Below are positions 17,427 through 27,849 of a stretch of DNA of 55,329 nucleotides, piece by piece (within the stretch, counting starts at the first letter, position 1; each line of letters begins with the position of its first letter). This DNA is from Enterococcus sp. PF1-24 (GTDB lineage Bacteria; Bacillota; Bacilli; Lactobacillales; Enterococcaceae), in assembly GCF_029893325.1 (NCBI RefSeq), contig NZ_JARXWL010000021.1, positions 1-55,329 of the forward strand, in the 5' to 3' direction. A program made the translations under genes and the position numbers. Under the pieces are notes generated by a model. The model was not told where the DNA came from. It worked only from the letters and a program-made list of their open reading frames with translations, and made no database searches.

Positions 17427-17708
17427 CTAATCTTTAATAATATCTAAAATTTCTTTCATCGTATCTTCTGCACCATTTCCTGTTAAAATTGACATTCCCT
17501 TGACAATCGGCACATCACCAGTTTGCCCATCAAACTGACCAGTAGTAACTAACAAATCATAACCAGAAACTTTTCCAGAAACTTCCATCAGTTTTGTTTG
17601 TGTAGTTTCTACTTGAATTCCTTGTTCAGCTAAATAGTTTCTAACTTTTGTAGCAACAACTGTAGAAGTCGCAATACCATTACCACATGCAATTAAAATT
17701 CGTTTCAT
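17427..17708 (-). CDS. PTS EIIB component, Gat type
   Basis: A 93-aa cytoplasmic phosphocarrier. The active cysteine is Cys8 in LIACGNGIATST, the P-loop that takes the phosphoryl group from EIIA and passes it to the sugar during transport. Length is typical for a free-standing GatB/SgcB-type EIIB. AGGAGAG provides the ribosome site. It sits between the EIIA and EIIC genes. Confidence 0.9.
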   Translation of the reverse strand: MKRILIACGNGIATSTVVATKVRNYLAEQGIQVETTQTKLMEVSGKVSGYDLLVTTGQFDGQTGDVPIVKGMSILTGNGAEDTMKEILDIIKD

Positions 17709-17721
17709 ATTTATTCTCTCC

Positions 17722-18183
17722 TCAAATTTTAGTTTTTATAAGTTGTAACAAAGTTTTTTTATCGGTAGTTCTCAACATCTCATTGCGAAATGCTTCATCT
17801 TGAATAATTGTAACAATCTTCTGTAACATTTCTATTTGTCCATGTGGTTCCCCGATTGCCATCATTATTACAATTTGAACTGGAATTAATTCTGCAGTAT
17901 TTTCCATATTTCGAAAATCGACAGGTTGTTTTAATGTTGCAATTGCTAGTGTTGTTTGATTAACTAATTCAAAGTTAGCATGGGGAATAGCAATTGCTGG
18001 AGTAGAAGATGGTAACCCCGTCGGATATTCCTGTTCTCTTTCTTGAATAGCCTGAACATACTCAGGCTTAACATATCCATTTTTTACTAATTGTTCAGCC
18101 ATTTTTTTCAAAACTTCACTAGAATTTTTGACCTCTAAATTAGTTAAAATTAAATTTTCATCTAATAATACAGTTACTGACAT
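17722..18183 (-). CDS. PTS EIIA component (fructose/mannitol/Gat type)
   Basis: A 153-aa cytoplasmic phosphocarrier of the EIIA-2 type. The phospho-accepting histidine is in AIAIPHANFELV, and the surrounding GLPSSTPAIAIPH and MAIGEPHGQIEMLQKI segments match the family. It takes phosphate from HPr and passes it to the adjacent EIIB. AAGGGAA precedes the ATG. The gene is 13 bases upstream of EIIB and about 50 bases downstream of the aldolase gene. Confidence 0.9.
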   Translation of the reverse strand: MSVTVLLDENLILTNLEVKNSSEVLKKMAEQLVKNGYVKPEYVQAIQEREQEYPTGLPSSTPAIAIPHANFELVNQTTLAIATLKQPVDFRNMENTAELIPVQIVIMMAIGEPHGQIEMLQKIVTIIQDEAFRNEMLRTTDKKTLLQLIKTKI

Positions 18184-18235
18184 ATAAAATTCCCTTTCAT
18201 TTGTTTATTCGAGTCATCTTACAATAATTGTTTTG

Positions 18236-18856
18236 TTAGTTAATGAGTTTTAAATATTTTTCGCATATTGCTTTTATTTCATTTGTATTCAGGTGAGCTA
18301 AGGTATCCTTAGAGAACATTGCTGATCCCATCCCTAAATAAGTTACATCATGCTTTAGAAAATCAGATGCATTTTCATAAGATACACCACCAACTGCCAT
18401 TAATGGCAATTTTCCTAACGGTGCTTGAACATCTTTAAAAAATGTTGCTCCAACCACGCTAGCAGGAAATACTTTTACAATATCCGCACCTAAATTTATC
18501 ATTTTATTGATTTCTGAAGGCGTCATTGCAGAAGGAACAGCTATAATATTTTTAGCTTTACAAAAATCAAAAATTTCTTCGGTAAATGTATGTGGTCCTA
18601 GTAAAAAAGTTGCACCTGCTTCAACAGATTTTTGCGCTTCTTCAAGATTTCTAACAGTTCCAGCACCCACTTGCACTTTTTTTCCGAAGCTATTTTGAAG
18701 CTGAGAAATGATTTTATAAGCATTTTCAGTATTTAAAGTTACTTCTACTGCAAATTTACCTTCAAACTCACTTAATACTTCAGTCACTAACAATGCTTGC
18801 TCTAATGTATAATGACGCATTATGACTGTAAAAATCGGAAAATTTCTATTTTTCAA
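18236..18856 (-). CDS. dgoA: 2-keto-3-deoxy-6-phosphogalactonate/gluconate aldolase
   Basis: A 206-aa class I aldolase of the KDPG/KDPGal family that splits a 2-keto-3-deoxy-6-phosphosugar acid into pyruvate and glyceraldehyde 3-phosphate. The Schiff-base Lys is K128 in IVKVFPAS; the general base Glu is in FAVEVTLNTENA; GAGTV and AVGGVS form the phosphate-side loops. Where Eda enzymes have Arg after EVTL, this protein has Asn, as in E. coli DgoA (EIPLNS), which favours the galactonate-type substrate. The start codon is TTG, 6 bases after the stop of the regulator gene, suggesting coupled translation; no better in-frame start exists nearby. Confidence 0.82.
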   Translation of the reverse strand: MKNRNFPIFTVIMRHYTLEQALLVTEVLSEFEGKFAVEVTLNTENAYKIISQLQNSFGKKVQVGAGTVRNLEEAQKSVEAGATFLLGPHTFTEEIFDFCKAKNIIAVPSAMTPSEINKMINLGADIVKVFPASVVGATFFKDVQAPLGKLPLMAVGGVSYENASDFLKHDVTYLGMGSAMFSKDTLAHLNTNEIKAICEKYLKLIN

Positions 18857-18862
18857 TTACGA

Positions 18863-20896
18863 TCATCTCAATTCTTCAATTTTCAAATGAATTTCCTTAC
18901 TATTATTTAATTCTAATAATTCCTGCACACTTTGTTGGTTGTTCGCCAATTCTGCTAATTGATTAATTGCTCTTAAATGTTTAGTTAAATCTAAAATAGC
19001 TATTGGTGCAACAATATGAATTCTTTTACCAAAAGGATATTCAATTGGATATTTACTAATTAATAAACCAATTCCTTCACTATAAACCCCCGCTTCTGGA
19101 ACTGCATGGGGAATTGCCATTTCAGTCCCTAAAAAGCTATAATTATTTTCGTCATTGGTTTGAGCTATTAGCTCATCAATATATGCTTCAGTAATAGCTC
19201 CCTCTACTAATAGAGGTTGGCAAGCCAATCTTAAAGCCTCTTTCCATTCCAATGGCTCTTCAATAAACTGTATATACTCTTTTTTGATATAACTAGATAG
19301 TTTAGGAAGAATTTGTAATTCTGAAATTGGTCCATCTTCTTTATTAGTTACAAAAAATCTTTCTAAATTATTTTTCAACTGTTCTGGCTCATGAATTGTT
19401 GCATTTTTTGCAATCAATTGAAATAGATCATTAATTAATTGATCTAACTCAGCAATACCTGTTTCTTTTAATACTCTATAGCGTAAGCTTACTTGTTCTT
19501 GATAATTCATAAGGGGGTCAATAATATATTGAGGTAAGAATGTATCTAACGGAACTGTCGTAAATACCAAATCATAATCTGATGAAAAAACTTCGAATTC
19601 TCTAACTGAAATTGCCGCTAAAAAATGTAATTCTGGAAAAAGTGTTTTAAGAGATTCCATCATCATTTTTGAGACAATCAATCCATTTGTACAAACGATT
19701 ACTGCCCTTTTTTTAGGAGCTGGTGGTAAATTTCCTTGACTTAGTTGATGTCCGAAATAGAAAGAAAGTAATTCCAACTCGTTTATAGGAAATGATTTAC
19801 CCAAGTATTCTTCCAATGGTAAAATGATTTCTTTCATTAAATTAACTAAAATAACGTGATTATTATCATACACAATATCTTGCAAGCCCATATTACCTAA
19901 TTTCAAACCATACCTAATTCGAAAACAAGCAGGACGTAGGTGATCAAATAATCTTTTTTCAAATTTAATGCGATCTTCAATTTCAATAAAAGTTTGAATT
20001 TGAAATTGATTGATCATTTCGTGAATAAAACTACGTAGCTTTTTATCTGAAGTCTTTTCTTCTAAATAATTTTGGTAGGTATTAGAAGAAAGAAAAAGTA
20101 AAGTAGTCCATTCAATATCATCTTGACTAAAACACCATTGGTTTGGTAATAGACTTTTGATAACTCTAAATTCCAATGTATCCTGAACATGATTTTTAAA
20201 GAAATTAGTTTCTTGTACTCGATTGTTTTGAATTCTACTAATTAAATAAGAAAGCACTTCTACAATAAAATCAAAAGATTCATCTGCATAATTTATTTTT
20301 AAGCGCTTCTCTACAGAACGAATCAAATGAATAATTTCATCTTTACCAATTGATAAATAAGGGATTAATAAATCAGTCGATTGCGATAGTTTAAGCTTTT
20401 TTTGAACTAAATCGTTTAACAACATTCTGATTTGCAGTTCTTCCCCTTCTAAGTAATAACCTGATCTTCTTGTATAGGATATCTTCAATAAGTAACGCTT
20501 GACGTATTTATTTGCATTTTTTATATCCATTAATGCAGTATTTTTGCTAACATTTAGTAAATCAATGATATGAAACAAAGATATATTTTCTTCATTAATC
20601 ATTAAATAAAGTAGAATCAATTCTCTCCGCTCAATATCAGTAAGGAAATCAGGTTGCTCAGAATTTATATCTCGTCCCATCGCTCTAGCTTGAATCACCT
20701 CTACAGGAATAAAAAAATCTCCAAGTTTGTTCCTTTCAATTTTAGGCAATTGTTTTTTTTCCAAAGTTTCATTAATTTGAGCTATTGAATAATTAATTTG
20801 GCGTTTCGTCAAATGAAGCACGTCTTCAAGATCTGTCATTCGATACTCAGGCCGGCGTATGAGCAGATTTAAAATCTTTATACCGCGTTCGTTCAT
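18863..20896 (-). CDS. PRD/EIIB/EIIA-containing transcriptional activator (MtlR/LicR type)
   Basis: A 677-aa PTS-controlled regulator and the first gene of the operon. Two N-terminal helix-turn-helix domains (MTDLEDVLHLTKRQINYSIA; then IIDLLNVSKNTALMDIKN) are followed by two PRDs (about 185-290 and 295-405; the second keeps histidines in FDHLRPACFR and SFYFGHQL), a Gat-like EIIB (about 415-500, Cys in VIVCTNGLIVS) and an EIIA (about 530-675, His in MAIPHAVPE). PRD1 appears to lack its histidines. Such proteins activate their operon when the cognate PTS is transporting. AAGGGGGG precedes the ATG; the promoter region contains paired repeats and a cre-like site. Confidence 0.88.
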   Translation of the reverse strand: MNERGIKILNLLIRRPEYRMTDLEDVLHLTKRQINYSIAQINETLEKKQLPKIERNKLGDFFIPVEVIQARAMGRDINSEQPDFLTDIERRELILLYLMINEENISLFHIIDLLNVSKNTALMDIKNANKYVKRYLLKISYTRRSGYYLEGEELQIRMLLNDLVQKKLKLSQSTDLLIPYLSIGKDEIIHLIRSVEKRLKINYADESFDFIVEVLSYLISRIQNNRVQETNFFKNHVQDTLEFRVIKSLLPNQWCFSQDDIEWTTLLFLSSNTYQNYLEEKTSDKKLRSFIHEMINQFQIQTFIEIEDRIKFEKRLFDHLRPACFRIRYGLKLGNMGLQDIVYDNNHVILVNLMKEIILPLEEYLGKSFPINELELLSFYFGHQLSQGNLPPAPKKRAVIVCTNGLIVSKMMMESLKTLFPELHFLAAISVREFEVFSSDYDLVFTTVPLDTFLPQYIIDPLMNYQEQVSLRYRVLKETGIAELDQLINDLFQLIAKNATIHEPEQLKNNLERFFVTNKEDGPISELQILPKLSSYIKKEYIQFIEEPLEWKEALRLACQPLLVEGAITEAYIDELIAQTNDENNYSFLGTEMAIPHAVPEAGVYSEGIGLLISKYPIEYPFGKRIHIVAPIAILDLTKHLRAINQLAELANNQQSVQELLELNNSKEIHLKIEELR

Positions 20897-20941
20897 TTCG
20901 TTCCCCCCTTATAAGTATTATAAAAGCTGTTATATATTTTT

Positions 20942-20955
20942 GGAATACGTTTTCA
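20942..20955 (-). promoter_or_regulatory. candidate cre (CcpA) site in the dgo-type operon leader
   Basis: On the minus strand TGAAAACGTATTCC resembles the catabolite-responsive element TGWNANCGNTNWCA, deviating mainly at the last dinucleotide. It lies just downstream of the putative -10, where CcpA would block elongation. Confidence 0.45.
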
Positions 20956-20964
20956 TCCCGACTT

Positions 20965-20998
20965 TTGTGTTACAAAGTATACCCTATTGTATTACAAA
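20965..20998 (-). promoter_or_regulatory. direct-repeat operator around the -10 of the dgo-type operon
   Basis: TTGTGTTACAAA (20965-20976) and TTGTATTACAAA (20987-20998) are near-identical, each partly palindromic, with a 22-bp centre-to-centre period (two helical turns). TATACT, a likely minus-strand -10, lies between them (20976-20981). The arrangement suggests binding by a dimeric regulator, perhaps the operon's own PRD protein or another repressor. Confidence 0.5.
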
Positions 20999-21080
20999 AA
21001 CTGAACTTTAAGATGGCTAGTTATTATATAAACATAAGATATATTAATTAAAGTATTATTTTCTTCATAAAGTATATACT

Positions 21081-21118
21081 AAAAAAGGAACCAAATAGCG
21101 TTATGCTACTTGATTCCT
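21081..21118 (-). terminator. terminator of the second bgl operon
   Basis: On the minus strand AGGAATCAAGTAGC pairs with GCTATTTGGTTCCT, with two small mismatches, followed by six T. It lies about 20 bases past the GH1 stop. Confidence 0.8.
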
Positions 21119-21139
21119 AAAATGATACTGTTGTATGAC

Positions 21140-22597
<1,458 letters not shown>

Positions 22598-22611
22598 TTA
22601 TCTTTACTCCT

Positions 22612-24578
<1,967 letters not shown>

Positions 24579-24595
24579 ATTTTTAGTTATCTCTA

Positions 24596-25438
24596 TTATT
24601 CTCTTTTTTTTTCAACTAAATTGCGAATATGCAAAATTAGATACATTTTTTCTATATCTTTGGTTTGCCAACCTTTTTCATTAAATAAATACTCATCAAT
24701 CGCATCCACACAACGCTTTTCTTTCGGAAAGCGTTCAAAAATCATTGCCACTAGTTCACTTTGATCATCAGCAACAGGATTATCTGCCGATTTTTGACGC
24801 ATTAAGTAATAACGAACATGGGTTAAAAAACGATTGAAATACCATGACTCTTCATCGAAATCACAATTTAAATGATACTTAACCAGTCGCAAAATCGTGT
24901 TAGTCATTTCAGCTAACTCCAGAGCATCATAGCTCATGGTAGATTCCAGCTGTCCATTTACAAAATGTAAGGCAATAAAAGCAGCTTCATTTTTTGAAAT
25001 CGGAACGACTAATTTATCATGAATTAAATCAACGGCTTTTAAACCTATTTTATATTCTAATGGATAGAATTTTTTGATTTCCCACTCTAAAGGATTAGCG
25101 ATTTCCATGTTTTTCTGTTGGCGTTTAATGGAAAATAGCATATGATCCAAGATAGTGAAATAAATATTAGGGTTTAACGGGCTTTGAATTTGCTCCTGAC
25201 CATAATTTACAATTTCATCAACTACTTCTAAATCAGCAGCAGTTGCATTGGTAACTAAAGAAGCCATCTGTTCAACTGTCAAACTACCTTCTGAATAAAA
25301 TCTTTTTTCAATTTGTTCTGGAATAATTGCATCACCTGGATATTTTTGAAAACCAATCCCCTTGCCCATCAATATAGCTTGAACTCCGTTTTCTTTGGCT
25401 AAAACGACATTATTATTAATTCGTTTTTCGATAAGCAC
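24596..25438 (-). CDS. bglG: BglG/LicT family transcription antiterminator (second bgl operon)
   Basis: A 280-aa antiterminator parallel to the one at 13701-14543. CAT RNA-binding domain at residues 1-~58 (MLIEKRINNNVVLAKENG, then GKGIGFQKYPGD); PRD1 histidines in LDHMLFSIKR and FIALHFVNG; PRD2 histidines in LTHVRYYLMR and LILHIRNL. The start codon is GTG, with GGAGG 8-10 nt upstream. It is the first gene of the second operon, behind a near-perfect promoter, RAT 3 and its terminator. The RATs of the two operons differ at defined positions, so each antiterminator probably prefers its own. Confidence 0.93.
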   Translation of the reverse strand: MLIEKRINNNVVLAKENGVQAILMGKGIGFQKYPGDAIIPEQIEKRFYSEGSLTVEQMASLVTNATAADLEVVDEIVNYGQEQIQSPLNPNIYFTILDHMLFSIKRQQKNMEIANPLEWEIKKFYPLEYKIGLKAVDLIHDKLVVPISKNEAAFIALHFVNGQLESTMSYDALELAEMTNTILRLVKYHLNCDFDEESWYFNRFLTHVRYYLMRQKSADNPVADDQSELVAMIFERFPKEKRCVDAIDEYLFNEKGWQTKDIEKMYLILHIRNLVEKKRE

Positions 25439-25463
25439 TTACTCACCTCCTTTTTTAAAATCT

Positions 25464-25520
25464 AAAAGACCAGAATAACGCAAGAAAAAGAATCCTTTTC
25501 TTCCATGTTATTCTGGTCTT
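25464..25520 (-). terminator. RAT-controlled leader terminator of the second bgl operon
   Basis: On the minus strand AAGACCAGAATAAC (25507-25520) pairs with GTTATTCTGGTCTT (25466-25479), followed by a T-rich tail; the 5' arm overlaps RAT 3. Confidence 0.87.
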
Positions 25521-25543
25521 GCCTGCCGAACAGTAACTAATCC
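25515..25543 (-). promoter_or_regulatory. ribonucleic antiterminator (RAT) 3
   Basis: On the minus strand GGATTAGTTACTG...CAGGCAAGACC, 29 nt. It is one base longer than RATs 1 and 2 near its 5' end and has AAGACC instead of AAAACC at the 3' end, differences shared with RAT 4. Confidence 0.9.
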
Positions 25544-25547
25544 AGTT

Positions 25548-25561
25548 AGAAAACGTTTTTA
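25548..25561 (-). promoter_or_regulatory. candidate cre (CcpA) site at the second bgl promoter
   Basis: AGAAAACGTTTTTA lies immediately after the predicted start site. It keeps the AAACGTTT core of cre sites but deviates at the outer TG/CA pairs. Confidence 0.4.
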
Positions 25562-25571
25562 ATTTAATTAG

Positions 25572-25600
25572 ATTATAGGAGCAAAAAAAGCAATTGTCAA
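25572..25600 (-). promoter_or_regulatory. consensus promoter of the second bgl operon
   Basis: On the minus strand TTGACA (25595-25600), exactly 17 bp, TATAAT (25572-25577): a perfect match to both boxes. Predicted start near 25565, about 22 nt before RAT 3. Such a strong promoter fits control by antitermination rather than by initiation. Confidence 0.9.
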
Positions 25601-25627
25601 CAAAAATTTAAAATCTTCTTAGACCAA

Positions 25628-26020
25628 CTATTCCTCAACCACTTCTTTAAAAGTTAAAACATAGCCATCTGGATCAACAATCGCAAATTCATTCGTCCCA
25701 TAAAAAGTTTGATGTAATTCAGTGTTAATTGGATAGCTAGCTTTGACTTTTTGATAAAAATCGTTGAATCCATCCACTTCGATAAATAAACTAATGGATG
25801 GGTGAATTTTTTCTGTTTGTAAAACAGGATATTCTTCAATAAAAACTTGTTGTTCCTCTATCATTAATAACAGATTATCTTTAGCGAGAATCGCAAATTG
25901 TAAACCAACTGTTTTGGCTGGTACTGAATCTACTATGCTAAAACCTAAAATTTCTTGATAGAAATTTGCTGATTTTTCGACATCTACCACCATTAAATTT
26001 GTCGTCATACTTTTAAACAT
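25628..26020 (-). CDS. VOC superfamily (glyoxalase/bleomycin-resistance-like) protein
   Basis: A 130-aa cytoplasmic vicinal-oxygen-chelate fold protein. Two beta-alpha-beta-beta-beta modules are visible: TNLMVVDVEKSANFYQEILG, and SISLFIEVDGFNDFYQKVKA leading to EFAIVDPDGYVLTFKE. The final Glu-containing strand is typical of metal-binding members, but several homologues have no known activity. I start it at ATG 26020, with AAGGAG nine bases upstream. It lies 90 bases downstream of an AraC-family gene on the same strand, a frequent pairing. Confidence 0.8.
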   Translation of the reverse strand: MFKSMTTNLMVVDVEKSANFYQEILGFSIVDSVPAKTVGLQFAILAKDNLLLMIEEQQVFIEEYPVLQTEKIHPSISLFIEVDGFNDFYQKVKASYPINTELHQTFYGTNEFAIVDPDGYVLTFKEVVEE

Positions 26021-26111
26021 CTTATCATTCTCCTTGTCTAGTAATAACATTTATTGTGAATGATTTCAGTTTAAGTTACCACCACTCATTTGTATTGGAA
26101 AAAATCGTCAT

Positions 26112-26894
26112 TTATTGAGTAGTTTGGTAGATACTTAGTAATTGTTGTGGCGTAATGCCGATATTTCTTTTGAAATCATTGATAAAATGAGCTTGATCAT
26201 AAAAATTAGTGATTTTCAAAATTTCGGCGGGGGTTTGCTTACTTTTCGTTAAAGCGATCAAGCACTTTTGAAAACGAATAATACTAAGTAGCATTTTAGG
26301 GGTTAGACCAAAAGATTTTTTGAATAAACGCTGACACTGCCGCGGACTAAATTGACTTCTTTGATATAACTCAGCAGTATTTACTGGCGGATTTATCCAA
26401 AGTTCATTAAAAAAAGCTACAAATTTATCGCTTTCTCTTGCTTGCAACTGCTCCTTGATAAATTTTCTCAGGACTTGTTGTGCTACAGGAAAATCCAATT
26501 TAAATAAAGCAGTTTGGTCAAACTCTAAAAAAACAGCACTAAATTCTAAAAAATTATCCATTGCAACCATGGCTGACAAACCTGTCAATTGATGGAAAAC
26601 TCCTGGCAATAGGCGGATACCAAAAGACTTTCCTGAATCAACAACTTTGAAATCAAAGTCAGTTTGGCTCATACCCGAAAAACCGATTTGCTCTTTTTCA
26701 AAATCGACAATAATATCAATACAAGCATCGGCAATAATAATATTTTTCATCGATTTACTAGTTTTCTCGCTTGGAAGCATTTCCCACAGACAAATTGCCA
26801 GACCTTCAAACTCTGGTAAAGGCAGCTCCCGGTAATTGATGCCTTTAGCAAATTCCTGATTTAAAATATAGGGTATTTGAATTGGATAATACAT
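26112..26894 (-). CDS. AraC family transcriptional regulator, 260 aa
   Basis: A regulator whose C-terminal ~90 residues contain the two AraC helix-turn-helix motifs (NTAELYQRSQFSPRQCQRLF and PAEILKITNFYDQAHFINDF) followed by the IGITPQQL tail. The N-terminal domain (about 1-150) resembles the cupin-like effector region of the group often found beside VOC proteins. It is divergent from the unknown gene at 27040, and the 145-base gap contains the palindrome TGAACTTTAGTTCA. The likely target is the VOC gene downstream and/or the divergent gene. Confidence 0.85.
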   Translation of the reverse strand: MYYPIQIPYILNQEFAKGINYRELPLPEFEGLAICLWEMLPSEKTSKSMKNIIIADACIDIIVDFEKEQIGFSGMSQTDFDFKVVDSGKSFGIRLLPGVFHQLTGLSAMVAMDNFLEFSAVFLEFDQTALFKLDFPVAQQVLRKFIKEQLQARESDKFVAFFNELWINPPVNTAELYQRSQFSPRQCQRLFKKSFGLTPKMLLSIIRFQKCLIALTKSKQTPAEILKITNFYDQAHFINDFKRNIGITPQQLLSIYQTTQ

Positions 26895-26959
26895 TTTAAT
26901 AAGCTCCCCTATTCTTTAGTTATAAAACTATACTAACAAAATTTTTAGCAAAAGCGAAG

Positions 26960-27013
26960 TGAACTTTAGTTCATCTTACTAGTTCATTTTAATCCATAGT
27001 AAGGTATTATAAT
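26960..27013 (+). promoter_or_regulatory. intergenic palindrome and -10 upstream of the unknown 253-aa gene
   Basis: TGAACTTTAGTTCA (26960-26973) is a perfect 5-bp-arm dyad, followed by a further AGTTCAT copy at 26981-26987. TATAAT (27008-27013) is a consensus -10 for the plus-strand gene; no good -35 is present at 17 bp, which would fit activator control. Confidence 0.45.
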
Positions 27014-27039
27014 ACTATATTAAATTTCTGAAGGAGCTA

Positions 27040-27801
27040 ATGTTGAAAACACAAGACAGAGAAATTTTTTTAAATAAAGCGATTAAATTAATAGAACTTC
27101 ATCAAACGGGTAAATTAGGTGGCGAAATTATGCCAGAAGATAAAAATCCAGGCTATTCACTCGGTAGCAAAGAAAACTATTTGTATTTTACTTTACCTAT
27201 GGCACTAAATTATCAAAGAAATGCTTATAAACTATGGGAATCTGCTTACGAAACAGCCAGTGATTCTTTAGTTGCGGATGTTTTTGACCCACAAAAAGTC
27301 ATTGCTATGACCGAGGAAAAACTGAGAGAAAAACTCGTTAAGCATAAAGTTGCTTTACAAATGAATAAGCAAACAGCAATTTGGCAAAGACTTTGTCAGA
27401 CTTTTACAAAAGATTTTAATGGTGATGTTCGGGAATTATTTAAACGAACTAATTATTCGGTGACAGAAATAAAAACCTATATGTTAGCTCATAAAAAGGA
27501 TTTTCCTTATCTTTCAGGTAATAAAATTATGAACTATTGGCTCTATGTCATGACTCAGTACACAGATTTAAAATTAGTAGACAGAGAAAATATCTCAGTC
27601 GCTCCCGATACCAATGTCATTCAAGCCAGTTTAAAATTGGCAATCATTACTGAAGAAGAATACAATAGCAGCCAGGTTCAACAAATTGTAGCTGAATGCT
27701 GGCAAGAAATTTTTTCTGAAAGTCAATACGAAGCGATTGATATCCATACACCTCTGTGGTTGTGGACGAGAAGTAAATTTGCTTATTTCGAAGAATTATA
27801 A
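27040..27801 (+). CDS. conserved hypothetical protein, 253 aa
   Basis: I do not recognise the family with confidence. The protein is soluble, without signal peptide or membrane segments. Its C-terminal half is Trp/Tyr-rich (FPYLSGNKIMNYWLYVMTQY; VAPDTNVIQASLKLAII; IDIHTPLWLWTRSKF), recalling the helical helix-hairpin-helix DNA glycosylase-like proteins, where a late Asp/His motif lies near the active site; this is only a suspicion. AAGGAG lies 3 nt before the ATG and 6 nt before an adjacent TTG (27043), so either could be the start. It is monocistronic, divergent from the AraC gene, and ends at a bidirectional terminator. Confidence 0.65.
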   Translation: MLKTQDREIFLNKAIKLIELHQTGKLGGEIMPEDKNPGYSLGSKENYLYFTLPMALNYQRNAYKLWESAYETASDSLVADVFDPQKVIAMTEEKLREKLVKHKVALQMNKQTAIWQRLCQTFTKDFNGDVRELFKRTNYSVTEIKTYMLAHKKDFPYLSGNKIMNYWLYVMTQYTDLKLVDRENISVAPDTNVIQASLKLAIITEEEYNSSQVQQIVAECWQEIFSESQYEAIDIHTPLWLWTRSKFAYFEEL

Positions 27802-27806
27802 TTAGC

Positions 27807-27843
27807 AAAAAAGGTAGGAAATCTGTGGATTTCCTACCTTTTT
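27807..27843. terminator. bidirectional terminator between unknown gene and pheT
   Basis: AAAAAGGTAGGAAATC and GATTTCCTACCTTTTT form a perfect stem with a 4-nt loop, flanked by A-runs and T-runs. It separates two convergent genes. Confidence 0.92.
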
Positions 27844-27849
27844 ACCTTT

